Assembly: GCF_023146395.1 (NCBI RefSeq)
Contig: NZ_JAGLCD010000003.1
Location: 1 to 42,234 of the forward strand
Origin: Aeromicrobium sp.
GTDB taxonomy: Bacteria; Actinomycetota; Actinomycetes; Propionibacteriales; Nocardioidaceae
Length of the DNA: 42,234 nt
Direction of reading: 5' to 3'
Numbering within the stretch: the first letter of the stretch is position 1; every line of letters starts with the position of its first letter. Positions 18,035 to 26,198 of this stretch are shown here, in pieces. Under the pieces are notes generated by a model. That model was not told where the DNA came from. It searched no databases and saw only the letters and a list, made by a program, of their open reading frames with translations. A program made the translations under genes and the position numbers.

Positions 18035-19948
18035 TCAGGCTTCGCCCTCGGTGTCGAGCAGGAACGCCGCCCCGAGCGTGGACTCGGGGATGCCGAAGCC
18101 CTCGACGAGGGTCAGCAGGTGCGGGCGCAGCTTGTCGAGCTGCTCGTTGAGCAACGACGTGACGGTCTTGGCCCGCGCGTCGGAGAGGCGGTTGTGCCCC
18201 ATGAACCACGCCAGGTCCTCCTCGATCACGCTGAGCGCGTAGAGCGTGCAGACCTCGCGGAGCAGGTCGGCCGCCTCCTCGTCCTCGCACCGCGCGATAC
18301 CGGCGGTAAACGCCTCCAGCACGATGCGGTCGATGTGGACGCGGCCGCACCGGATGACGTGGTCCTGGGCGTTGTTGAAGATGCGGAACGCCTCGGCGCC
18401 GTCGGCCCCGGACGCGCGCTGCAGCCGGCGGGCCGCGGTCTCGATGACGTGCTGCTCGCGATCCTCGAACAGGCTCAGCTGCGTGCCGCGGTCGAGCAGG
18501 TCGTGGTCGTCGTCGCCCCCGGGGCGGGCGTCGATCAGGCGCTGGATCAGCTGCGACGCGGCCGTGCGCTCGCGCACGACGTCGGTGACGGTGCTGGCCA
18601 CGAACTTGACCATGCCGAGCGGGTCGAGGCCGCCGACCTCGTGGGCGTAGGCGGTCAGCAGCTCCTTCGCGACGAGCTGCAGCATGACGTGGTTGTCACC
18701 CTCGAACGTCGTGAAGACGTCGATGTCGCCCCGCAGGGTCGAGATGCGGTTCTCGGCGAGGTAGCCGGCCCCGCCGCACAGCTCGCGCGACTCCTGCACG
18801 GACCGCGACGCGTGCCAGGTCAGGATGGCCTTGAGCCCCGCGGCGCGCCCCTCGAGCTCGCGCTGCTGCTGCGCGTCGGGATCGGTCGAACGCTGCAGGC
18901 GGTCCATGCGGGCCACCTGCTGGTTCTGCGCGAACCGGTAGGCGTAGCCGCGCGCGATGAGCGGCAGCAGCCGGCGCTGGTGCATCCGGTAGTCGGCCAG
19001 GAGCGCCTCCTCGCCGCCGGGCGGACCGAACTGGCGGCGCTTGAGCGCGTAGCGGCCCGCGATGCTGAGCGCGACCTCGGAGGCCGCGAGGGCCGATCCG
19101 CCCACGCTGATGCGGCCGCGGATCAACGTGCCGAGCATCGTGAAGAAACGCTTGCCGGTGTCGTCGATCGGCGAGCTGTAGGCGCCGTTCTCGTCGACGT
19201 TGCCGTACCGGTTGAGCAGGTTGCCGCGCGGGATGCGCACCTGGTCGAAGGTGATGCGACCGTTGTCGACGCCGCGCAGACCACCCTTGTGGTGGTCGTC
19301 GGCCGTCGAGACGCCCGGCATGTCCTGCCCGTTCTCGTCCCGGATCGGCACCAGGAAGCAGTGCACGCCGTGGCTCTCGCCGCGCGTCACGAGCTGGGCG
19401 AACACCGCGGCGATCGAGGCGTGCCGGGCGGCGTTGCCGATGTAGTCCTTCGTGGCGCTCGGCGTGGGGGAGTGGACCACGAACTCCTCGGTCTGCGGGT
19501 CGTACGTCGCGGTGGTCTCCAGCGCCTGCACGTTGCTGCCGTGCCCGATCTCGGTCATCGCGAAGCAGCCGACGAGGTCGAGGTCGATGATCCGGGGGAT
19601 GAGCTCGTGGTGGCGCTCGGTGCCGAGGTTCTCGACCGCGCCGCCGAACAACCCCCACTGCACCCCGGCCTTGACCATGAGGGAGAGGTCGAACTGCGCC
19701 AGCATCTCGATGCCCGTGACGGCCATGCCCGGGTCGCCCGTGCCGCCGTGCGACTCGCGGAAGCCCGCCGCGGGGACGCCCGTCGGCACGAGATCCTTGA
19801 GCTGGGCGAACGTGTGGTCGCGCGCCCCCTCGAGGTCGAGGTCGGGGTCGACGGCGAGATCGAGCTCCGCGAGGCGCTCGCGCGACTCCTCGCGGACGTG
19901 CCGCCACTTGCCGTCGAGGGAGATCCGGAGCTCATCTGCCAGCGTCAT
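18035..19948 (-). CDS. Acyl-CoA oxidase/dehydrogenase (ACOX-like flavoenzyme)
   Basis: A 637-residue flavoprotein catalysing alpha-beta dehydrogenation of acyl-CoA. It is larger than classic dehydrogenases (about 390) and matches the acyl-CoA oxidase-like group. The FAD-contacting segment FAMTEIGHGSNVQALETTA, the middle beta domain (VHCFLVPIRDENGQ), RYALKRRQFG, and LCGGAGYLAENRISTLRGDI with DVFTTFEGDNHVMLQ are visible. The Glu in TFEGDN is the expected catalytic base. The ATG at 19948 sits 7 nt after TACCGT, a leaderless arrangement supporting this start over a GTG at 19957. Whether oxygen or an ETF takes the electrons cannot be told. Confidence 0.9.
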   Translation of the reverse strand: MTLADELRISLDGKWRHVREESRERLAELDLAVDPDLDLEGARDHTFAQLKDLVPTGVPAAGFRESHGGTGDPGMAVTGIEMLAQFDLSLMVKAGVQWGLFGGAVENLGTERHHELIPRIIDLDLVGCFAMTEIGHGSNVQALETTATYDPQTEEFVVHSPTPSATKDYIGNAARHASIAAVFAQLVTRGESHGVHCFLVPIRDENGQDMPGVSTADDHHKGGLRGVDNGRITFDQVRIPRGNLLNRYGNVDENGAYSSPIDDTGKRFFTMLGTLIRGRISVGGSALAASEVALSIAGRYALKRRQFGPPGGEEALLADYRMHQRRLLPLIARGYAYRFAQNQQVARMDRLQRSTDPDAQQQRELEGRAAGLKAILTWHASRSVQESRELCGGAGYLAENRISTLRGDIDVFTTFEGDNHVMLQLVAKELLTAYAHEVGGLDPLGMVKFVASTVTDVVRERTAASQLIQRLIDARPGGDDDHDLLDRGTQLSLFEDREQHVIETAARRLQRASGADGAEAFRIFNNAQDHVIRCGRVHIDRIVLEAFTAGIARCEDEEAADLLREVCTLYALSVIEEDLAWFMGHNRLSDARAKTVTSLLNEQLDKLRPHLLTLVEGFGIPESTLGAAFLLDTEGEA

Positions 19949-19961
19949 GCTGTCCACGGTA
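19949..19961 (-). promoter_or_regulatory. Leaderless promoter of the acyl-CoA dehydrogenase operon
   Basis: On the minus strand, TACCGT (19961-19956) - 7 nt - ATG. No Shine-Dalgarno is present. It is divergent from the B12 riboswitch promoter (TGG-TAGTTT, 19996-20004), with about 35 bp between the two -10 boxes. Confidence 0.45.
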
Positions 19962-20004
19962 GTGGGGCGACGATGATCCCGCGCGGGCGCAATCGTGGTA
20001 GTTT

Positions 20005-20120
20005 TCACGTGCCTTCGGGCATCCATCTCATCTCTTGCGTCCAGGGGAAGCCGGTCCAAGTCCGGCGCTGACCCGCAGCCGTAGGCCACCTCGCGTGGCG
20101 AGCCGGAGCACCTGCCGCAG
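20005..20120 (+). promoter_or_regulatory. Cobalamin riboswitch 1 (ahead of the uptake operon)
   Basis: Conserved core AGGGGAAGCCGGTCCAAGTC (20043-20062), then CCGGCGCTGACCCGCAGCCG and a B12-box-like GGCCACCT, and at the 3' side AGCCGGAGCACCTGCC. These are the conserved blocks of the cobalamin aptamer. A TGCC-TTCG-GGCA tetraloop hairpin stands at 20010-20021. A plausible extended -10 (TGGTAGTTT) ends at 20004, so the transcript would start right at the aptamer. The genes downstream encode putative corrinoid capture and import, which fits. Confidence 0.92.
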
Positions 20121-20170
20121 GACAGACCTCCAACGCTGTCGCGGAACGCAGCGGGTCGCGCCGGAGCCCC

Positions 20171-20201
20171 GGTCCGTCCCGCTCATGCAGCGGGAAGGAC
20201 C
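20171..20201 (+). promoter_or_regulatory. Shine-Dalgarno-sequestering hairpin of riboswitch 1
   Basis: GGTCC-GT-CCCGCT, loop CATGC, AGCGGG-AA-GGACC: an 11-bp stem with one internal 2x2 mismatch whose 3' arm holds the ribosome site GGGAAGGA, 9 nt before the ATG at 20208. No U-rich terminator is seen, so control is most likely at translation initiation. Confidence 0.65.
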
Positions 20202-20207
20202 CACATC

Positions 20208-21791
20208 ATGACCGTTCGTCGCTCACGTCTCGCGGCCCTCGCCATCGGCGCGGTTGCGCTCCCCGTGCTGCTCGCCCCGTCCGCGGGCGCCGCCCCGTCG
20301 GCCACGTCGGGCCAGGAGGTCGCCGATGCCGGTGCCTGGCTCGCGCCCCACGTCGCCTCCGGCGTGTACAGCTACGACAGCGGATTCGGCGACTACCCCG
20401 ACTACGGCCTGAGCCTCGACATCGTCTCGGCCCTGCATCAGCTGGGAGTCCAGCCCGCGGCCCAGGCCGCCGTGCTCGACGGTTTGGCTGCCGAGCCTGA
20501 GGCCTACGGCGTCGGCAGCGCTGGCGGTGCCGGCAAGCTTGCCACCGTCTTGCAGCAGACCAGCCGCGACGCGAGCGACCTCGGAGGTCGTGACGTGCTG
20601 GCGGAGGTCGTCGACATGGTCGTCACCGACGCGGGCCCCGAGCTTGGCCGGGGAGTCGACGCCAGCCCCTGGGGCGACTACAGCTCCGGCTTCACGCAGC
20701 CCTTCGTCGTCTCGGCGCTCAGTCTGGCCGGCGATCCGCTCGCGGACGACGCCACCGACTTCCTCACCCGTCAGCAGTGCGCCGACGGAGGGTTCCGTGA
20801 CGTGTACAGCGAGGTCGATCCGACCACCTTCGCCAACGCGGCCTACCTCGATCCCGCGACGTCCTGCGAGTCAGATCTCGATTCAACGCTGTTCGCCATG
20901 ACGGCGCTGCAGCTCGCCCAGGCCGAGGGCGCGGCGGGCCTTGGTACCAACCTCTCGGACGCGACCACCTACCTCCTCGCGCAGCAGTCCACGGACGGTT
21001 CGTTCGACGGGGCCGGTTTCGCGGGCACCAACTCGACAGGTCAGGCCGCGCGCGTCCTGGCGGTGCAGGGTCAGGCTGCCGCAGCGCTCAAGGCCGCCGA
21101 CTGGGTCCGCGGCCGGTTCGTCACCCCTGCCCTCGCGCCGGCTGGCAGCCCGCTGGCCGGTGAGGTGGGTGCCTTCGCCAAGGACTCCGCGCAGTTCACC
21201 GACGCCCTGACCTACGGCATTGAGCCTGCCCAGCGCCACGAGTGGGTGCGCGCCTCGTCGCAGGCTGCACTGGCTCTGCAGATCAACCCCGCCAGCGGTT
21301 CGGTCGTCGTGACCGGCGCGCCGGCCGAAGCCTCGGCCGGGTCGGACGTGGCGCTGACGCTGTCCGGCTTGGCGCCCCACGAGACCGTCCAGGTCCAGTT
21401 CGAGAGCTCCGCAGGTGCGGGCCGTTCGGTCGGCTTCGCGGCCGTCGCCCTGCCGACCACCGTGGTGGCCAACGCTGCGGGAACCGCGACGGTCTCCGTC
21501 ACGCTGCCGGCCGCCCTGGGGCCGCAGTCCATCCTGGTGACCGGGCTGGGCACGGGCCGCACGGGCACCGTGGACATCACGGTGCTGGCGGCGGCACCCG
21601 GCGATGGCACCACCGGCGGAGGCACCGCCGGGGGCGGTGCGGAGGGCTCCGGTGCCGCGTCGGACGCCACGGCCGCGCGCCGTGATGGTCGGCTGCCGGA
21701 CACCGGTGCGCCGGTCGATCTGCTTCTCGTGACGCTCGCGGCGGCTGCCGTCGCGGCTGGTGCCGTGATCGTGAGGCGCGCGCGGGCATGA
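20208..21791 (+). CDS. Sortase-anchored alpha/alpha-toroid protein, putative surface corrinoid binder (intrinsic-factor alpha-domain-like)
   Basis: A 527-residue exported protein. A signal peptide ends near APSAGA. About residues 35-365 form helical-hairpin repeats of the prenyltransferase/squalene-cyclase toroid (FLTRQQCADGGFRDVYSE; YLLAQQSTDGSFDGAGFAG), the fold also used by the alpha domain of intrinsic factor and transcobalamin. Two Cys (in RQQCADGG and ATSCESD) could form a disulfide. A beta-sandwich-like segment follows (about 370-465), then a Gly-rich spacer, LPDTG at about 496-500, a membrane helix and RRARA, the full sortase signal. It is the first gene after the B12 riboswitch and overlaps a DUF4430 gene. 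Toroid and anchoring are clear; corrinoid binding is inferred from regulation and partner. Confidence 0.82.
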   Translation: MTVRRSRLAALAIGAVALPVLLAPSAGAAPSATSGQEVADAGAWLAPHVASGVYSYDSGFGDYPDYGLSLDIVSALHQLGVQPAAQAAVLDGLAAEPEAYGVGSAGGAGKLATVLQQTSRDASDLGGRDVLAEVVDMVVTDAGPELGRGVDASPWGDYSSGFTQPFVVSALSLAGDPLADDATDFLTRQQCADGGFRDVYSEVDPTTFANAAYLDPATSCESDLDSTLFAMTALQLAQAEGAAGLGTNLSDATTYLLAQQSTDGSFDGAGFAGTNSTGQAARVLAVQGQAAAALKAADWVRGRFVTPALAPAGSPLAGEVGAFAKDSAQFTDALTYGIEPAQRHEWVRASSQAALALQINPASGSVVVTGAPAEASAGSDVALTLSGLAPHETVQVQFESSAGAGRSVGFAAVALPTTVVANAAGTATVSVTLPAALGPQSILVTGLGTGRTGTVDITVLAAAPGDGTTGGGTAGGGAEGSGAASDATAARRDGRLPDTGAPVDLLLVTLAAAAVAAGAVIVRRARA

Positions 21792-22633
21792 CGTCCTCGC
21801 GGCGACTCCCGGCCGGCGCGCTGGTGCCGGCTATCGTGACCTCGCTCCTGGCCGCACTGCTGGTCGTGCTCGTCCCGCAGCCGGCGCAGGCGGCGGCCTG
21901 TACGGCCGGTAGCGGGGTGACCGTCGTCGTGCAGGGCGGCCCCGTCAACAGCACGACCTGTCTGAACGTCTCAAGCACGACGGCGCTGTCGGCGCTGCGC
22001 TCGGTGTACTCCGTCACGCCGGCCGGGGGCAACGGACAGGGTGCCATCTGCCGCATCGACAACTACCCGGGCCCGGACCAGGAGTCCTGCATGAGCATGC
22101 CGCCGGCCAGCGCCTACTGGTCGATCCACCACTCGCGCGGTGGCACTGGCTCGTGGTCCTACTCCAACTCGGGGGCGGGCTCGCTGACCCTGCGCTCAGG
22201 TGACTGGGTGGGCTTTCGCTTCGGGTCGGGCGGTGCACCGTCGGTCACGCCCCGCGGCCCGGCTGCGCCGTCGCCCGCTCCCACGCAGCCGCCGGCATCG
22301 GGTGGCTCCGGTGGCTCGGGCTCGGGCAACGGCCCCGGATCGACCGGTGGGGCCGGCGGATCTGCCCCGGCCCCCTCGGCGGATCCCACCGTCGCGCCCG
22401 GCGAGACTCCGGGGGCGACGCCCGACGCGGAGCCGTCCGCCGACGCGAGCGCCGGTCCGTCCTCGGCCGCCACCGCGGCCGAGGAGCGTGACGACAAGAC
22501 CCGCGCCACGAGCAGCAGTGTCGACGAGCAGGACGGCAGCGGACCCTGGGGCCTCGTGGTGGCGGTGCTCCTGGTCGCTGGTGTCGTGGCTGCCGCGATC
22601 GTGGTCAACCGACGCCGCCAGTCCGGCGCCTGA
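21788..22633 (+). CDS. DUF4430 protein (transcobalamin C-terminal-like), membrane anchored
   Basis: A 281-residue exported protein. The signal peptide ends at QPAQA; a small domain (residues 35-155) of the DUF4430 type contains VTVVVQGGPVNSTTCLNVSS, ALSALRSVYSVTP, AICRIDNYPGP and YWSIHHSRGGTGSWSYSNSG. Four cysteines could make two disulfides. A Gly/Pro/Ser/Ala-rich linker follows, then one membrane helix (WGLVVAVLLVAGVVAAAIVV) and a basic end. DUF4430 is the family of the C-terminal beta domain of intrinsic factor and transcobalamin. Start overlaps the upstream stop (ATGA), so it should be made in step with the toroid protein. Cobalamin binding is inferred, not seen. Confidence 0.83.
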   Translation: MTSSRRLPAGALVPAIVTSLLAALLVVLVPQPAQAAACTAGSGVTVVVQGGPVNSTTCLNVSSTTALSALRSVYSVTPAGGNGQGAICRIDNYPGPDQESCMSMPPASAYWSIHHSRGGTGSWSYSNSGAGSLTLRSGDWVGFRFGSGGAPSVTPRGPAAPSPAPTQPPASGGSGGSGSGNGPGSTGGAGGSAPAPSADPTVAPGETPGATPDAEPSADASAGPSSAATAAEERDDKTRATSSSVDEQDGSGPWGLVVAVLLVAGVVAAAIVVNRRRQSGA

Positions 22634-22676
22634 GCCGTATCGTCGAGCGGTGGCCCGGCCGACCTGAACAGGACTG

Positions 22677-23789
22677 ATGATGCTCGCGCGTGACCTGCAC
22701 CCCGGAGCCTGGTGGCTGTGGGCGATCGGTCTGGCCGCAGCCGCCACGTTCACGCTCAATCCGGTCGCGCTGCTGCTGATCTGGGCGGTCGCCGCGCTGG
22801 TCGTGATGGCGCGTCGCTCGGAGGCCCCGTGGGCCCTGTCGTTCCGTCTCTACGTGTTCCTCGCGATCTTCATCGTGGTCCTGCGGGTGGTGTTCCGGAT
22901 CGTCTTCGGCACCGCGGCCACCGACGCGGACGTCATCGTGCTGCACCTGCCGGAGATCCCCCTGCCGGAGGCGGCTCGCGGCATCCAGCTGCTCGGTGAC
23001 GTGACCCTCGTGGCCCTGCTCAGCGGCTTCTACGACGGCCTGCGGCTGGGCGCCATCGTGCTGTGCGTGGGTGCCGCGAACGCCCTGGCCAACCCGAAGC
23101 GCCTGCTGAAGTCCGTGCCGCCTGCGCTGTACGAGGTGGGCACCGCGGTCGTCGTCGCGCTCACGATCTTCCCGCAGCTCGCCGAGAGCGTGCAGCGGGT
23201 CAACCGGGCCCGGCAGCTGCGGGGGTCCCCGCGCCGCGGCGTCGGCGTGCTGCGACGGGTGGTCGTGCCCGTGCTCGAGGACGCCCTCGAGCGGTCGATG
23301 ACGCTCGCGATGGGCATGGACGCGCGAGGGTACGGCCGCAGTGGCCGCGCCACCGCCCGCGAGCGGCTCGTCACCGGCGTGCTGATGCTCGTCGCACTCT
23401 TTGCGCTCTGCGTCGGCATCTACGCCTATCTCGACGCGACGGCACCCCGCGCGCTCGCGGTCGGCGGCCTCGCGGTCGGGCTGCTCACGGCCGCCGCTGG
23501 ACTCTGGTCGGCGGGGCGCCGGGTCGAGCGCACGCGATACCGACCCGACCGCTGGCGGACCGCCGAGCTGGTCACCGCGGGTGCCGGGATCGCCGTGGCG
23601 ATCGGGGTCGACCGGGCGTACGCACTCGACCCGTTCGCCGTCGTCCCGGGGCTCGACGGGTGGCCGGAGGTCTCGCCCTGGGTGCTCGCCATCATCATGG
23701 TGGGGGCCCTGCCGGCGTTCGTCACGCCGCCGCCCGCGGTCGAACGTGGCACACAGAGCCCCAGCCCGGAGGAGGTCGTCGATGCTTGA
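22677..23789 (+). CDS. ECF transporter T component (CbiQ/EcfT-like)
   Basis: A 370-residue membrane protein that would couple two ATPases to an S component in an energy-coupling-factor importer. Helices begin WWLWAIGLAAAATFTLNPVA. The CbiQ-type core includes GLRLGAIVLCVGAANALANP and FPQLAESVQRVNRARQLRG, then MDARGYGRSG; the two Arg-Gly ends correspond to the coupling-helix motifs of EcfT. It is about 100 residues longer than usual, with extra C-terminal hydrophobic segments (from about residue 225 on). ATG at 22677 or 22680. It follows DUF4430 by 43 nt and overlaps the ATPase gene by 8 nt. Confidence 0.87.
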   Translation: MMLARDLHPGAWWLWAIGLAAAATFTLNPVALLLIWAVAALVVMARRSEAPWALSFRLYVFLAIFIVVLRVVFRIVFGTAATDADVIVLHLPEIPLPEAARGIQLLGDVTLVALLSGFYDGLRLGAIVLCVGAANALANPKRLLKSVPPALYEVGTAVVVALTIFPQLAESVQRVNRARQLRGSPRRGVGVLRRVVVPVLEDALERSMTLAMGMDARGYGRSGRATARERLVTGVLMLVALFALCVGIYAYLDATAPRALAVGGLAVGLLTAAAGLWSAGRRVERTRYRPDRWRTAELVTAGAGIAVAIGVDRAYALDPFAVVPGLDGWPEVSPWVLAIIMVGALPAFVTPPPAVERGTQSPSPEEVVDA

Positions 23790-25365
23790 GCTGCGCGACG
23801 TCTCGTTCGCCTACACCGGCACCGACTGGACCTGGCAGCACGTCGACCTGCGCCTCGACGAGGGCGAGCTCGTGCTGGCCTGCGGCCGCACCGGCTCGGG
23901 CAAGTCCACCCTGCTCGGCCTGTTCAACGGCCTCGTGCCGCACTTCACGGGCGGCACCCTGGCAGGCGACGTGCTGGTCGACGGCCGCTCGATCCTCGGC
24001 CTCCCGCCGCGCGAGCTCGCGCACGTGGTGGGCTTCGTGCCCCAGGATCCGCTCTCGGGATTCGTCAGCGACGTCGTCGAGGACGAGCTCGCGTACGGCA
24101 TGGAGCAGCTCGGTCTTCCCGCCCAGACCATGCGCCGACGGGTCGAGGAGACGCTCGACCTCCTCGGCATCGCCGACCTGCGGCGCCGGCCGCTCCGTGC
24201 CCTCTCCGGCGGTCAGCAGCAACGGGTCGCGATCGGAGCGGTGCTCACGATGCACCCGCGGGTGCTGGTGCTCGACGAGCCCACGTCGGCGCTCGATCCC
24301 ACGGCGGCGGAGGACGTGCTGGCCACCGTGGCCCGGCTCGTCGACGACCTCGGCCTCACGGTCGTGATCGCCGAGCACCGCATGGAGCGGGTCATCCCGT
24401 TCGCCGACCGCCTGGTCGTGGTGCACGACGGCTCGGTGTCGGTCGGGGAGCCAGCGGCCGCGCTCGTCGACTCACCGGTGGCCCCGCCGATCGTCGAGCT
24501 CGGGCGACTTGCGGGATGGGACCCGCTGCCGCTCTCGGTGCGGGAGGCTCGCCGCCGGCGCACCGATCTCCTGGCGCGGCTGCGTGAACCGGCGCCCCCG
24601 CAGGTGCGGGCGGGCGACGCGGTGCTCCGTGCCCGGGGTGTCTCGGTCGCCTACAAGTCCTTCGCCGCGGTCCGCGAGGTCGACCTCGACGTCGCCGCGG
24701 GCGAGGTCGTCGGTCTGATGGGTCGCAACGGGTCCGGGAAGTCGTCGCTGCTGTGGGCGCTGCGCGGCGCCCAGAAGCGAGCCGCGGGCACGGTCGAGAT
24801 CGGCGGCGACGACCCGGCCACGATGTCGGCCGAGGACGCCCGAGCGCGGGTCGGGCTCGTGCCCCAGACGGCCGCCGACCTGCTCTACCTCGAGACGGTC
24901 GCCGAGGAGTGCGCCGCTGCCGACGACCAGGCCGCGGTGCCGTCCGGGACGTGTCGCGGGCTGCTGGACCGCCTCGCGCCCGAGATCGGCGACGCCCAGC
25001 ACCCGCGCGACCTCTCCGAGGGCCAGCGGCTCGCGCTCGTGCTGTCCGTCGTGCTCACGTCGTCGCCGCTGCTCGTCGTCCTCGACGAGCCGACCCGCGG
25101 TCTCGACTACGCGGGCAAGGCGGCGCTCACCGCGATCCTGCACGACCTCGCCGCGCGAGGTCATGGCGTCGTGGTCGCGAGCCACGACGTCGAGTTCGTC
25201 GCCGAGGTCGCCGACGCCGTCGTCGTGATGGCCGAGGGCGAGGTCGTCTCGCGTGGTCCTGCGGCCGAGGTGCTCGCCGAGTCGCCGTCGTTCGCCCCCC
25301 AGGTCAGCAAGGTCCTCGGTCCGCCCTGGCTCACGGTCCCGCAGGTGCGGGAGGCGCTGCGATGA
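23782..25365 (+). CDS. ECF transporter double ATPase (EcfA1-EcfA2 fusion)
   Basis: A 527-residue protein with two ABC ATPase domains in one chain. Domain 1 has GRTGSGKST, LSGGQQQRVAIGAVL and VLVLDEPTSALD. Domain 2 starts near residue 275 with GRNGSGKSS, a signature LSEGQRLALVLSVVL with Glu in place of the second Gly, and LVVLDEPTRGLD. The single chain replaces separate EcfA and EcfA' subunits. The ATG at 23782 has GGAGGAGG upstream, a strong ribosome site inside the end of the T-component gene. The neighbours on both sides (T and S components) make the ECF assignment firm. Confidence 0.93.
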   Translation: MLELRDVSFAYTGTDWTWQHVDLRLDEGELVLACGRTGSGKSTLLGLFNGLVPHFTGGTLAGDVLVDGRSILGLPPRELAHVVGFVPQDPLSGFVSDVVEDELAYGMEQLGLPAQTMRRRVEETLDLLGIADLRRRPLRALSGGQQQRVAIGAVLTMHPRVLVLDEPTSALDPTAAEDVLATVARLVDDLGLTVVIAEHRMERVIPFADRLVVVHDGSVSVGEPAAALVDSPVAPPIVELGRLAGWDPLPLSVREARRRRTDLLARLREPAPPQVRAGDAVLRARGVSVAYKSFAAVREVDLDVAAGEVVGLMGRNGSGKSSLLWALRGAQKRAAGTVEIGGDDPATMSAEDARARVGLVPQTAADLLYLETVAEECAAADDQAAVPSGTCRGLLDRLAPEIGDAQHPRDLSEGQRLALVLSVVLTSSPLLVVLDEPTRGLDYAGKAALTAILHDLAARGHGVVVASHDVEFVAEVADAVVVMAEGEVVSRGPAAEVLAESPSFAPQVSKVLGPPWLTVPQVREALR

Positions 25366-26198
25366 GCCGCGACGTGCAGGCCGGACGCGACACCGCACTG
25401 CGACTCGGGCCCCGGTCGGTCGCCGTCCTGGCCGTGGCCAGCCTGGCCGGGCTCGCGATGTTCCTCTGGCCGCTGATCCTGCAACCCGCGCCCGGCGACA
25501 CGCGGGTCGACCAGCCGTTCATCTTCATGCTGCTGCTGCCGGTCGTCGTCCTGGTCGTGGTCGCGGAGCTGACCGAGGGCGGCATGGACTCCAAGGTCCT
25601 GGCCGTCCTGGCGGTGCTCACGGCGGTCAACGGGGCGATCCGGCTGCTCGGCGCGGGCACCGCCGGCATCGAGACGATCTTCTTCCTGCTCATCATCGCC
25701 GGGCGCGTGTACGGAGCCGGATTCGGCTTCGTGCTGGGGTGCACGAGCCTGTTCGCCTCCGCGCTGCTGAGCTCGGGCGTGGGGCCGTGGCTGCCGTTCC
25801 AGATGATGTGCGCGGCGTGGATCGGGATGGGGGCGGGCCTGCTGCCGTCGCGGCTGCGCGGGCGCGCCGAGATCGCGGTGCTCGTGCTGTACGGCGTCGT
25901 TGCGGCCTATCTCTACGGATTCCTCATGAACCTGTCGTCGTGGCCGTTCACGCTCGGCATCGCGTCGCCTGGTGCGGGTGACACGGCCCAGATGGTGCCC
26001 GGCGACCCCGTGCTGGAGAACCTCCACCGGTTCGTCGTCTACACGCTGCTCACCTCGACCTGGGGGTGGGACACCGGGCGCGCCATCACGACCGCGCTGT
26101 GCCTGGTCGTGCTCGGGCCCGCCCTGCTCACGACGCTGCGACGAGCACTGCGGCGGGTGCAGCACGTGGCCACCACGACGCCTAGCCTGACGTCATGA
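25362..26198 (+). CDS. ECF transporter S (substrate-binding) component, probably for a corrinoid
   Basis: A 278-residue membrane protein with about six or seven helices, for example LAVASLAGLAMFLWPLIL, FIFMLLLPVVVLVVVAEL and IAVLVLYGVVAAYLYGFLMN. It contains VLAVLTAVNGAIRLLGAG, FFLLIIAGRVYGAGFGFVLG and WLPFQMMCAAWIGMGAGLLP, the G-rich helix-packing surface that S components use to dock on EcfT. The start ATG overlaps the ATPase stop. Substrate is inferred: the operon has a B12 riboswitch, two transcobalamin-like proteins and cobQ/cobK. Cobalt-specific CbiM is excluded because its N-terminal metal-site His is absent. Confidence 0.8.
   Translation: MSRDVQAGRDTALRLGPRSVAVLAVASLAGLAMFLWPLILQPAPGDTRVDQPFIFMLLLPVVVLVVVAELTEGGMDSKVLAVLAVLTAVNGAIRLLGAGTAGIETIFFLLIIAGRVYGAGFGFVLGCTSLFASALLSSGVGPWLPFQMMCAAWIGMGAGLLPSRLRGRAEIAVLVLYGVVAAYLYGFLMNLSSWPFTLGIASPGAGDTAQMVPGDPVLENLHRFVVYTLLTSTWGWDTGRAITTALCLVVLGPALLTTLRRALRRVQHVATTTPSLTS
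26183..26194 (+). promoter_or_regulatory. Internal leaderless promoter ahead of the ABM gene, cobQ and cobK
   Basis: TAGCCT - 6 nt - ATG, inside the 3' end of the S-component gene. The same hexamer stands in the same relation to the cobL start (40194-40199). If active, it would let cobQ and cobK be expressed independently of riboswitch 1. Confidence 0.4.

Noticed and set aside
25362..26198. Cobalt S component (CbiM/CbiN)
   Set aside because: The N-terminal His needed for the CbiM metal site is absent, there is no CbiN, and cobalt import is already covered by cbtBA.
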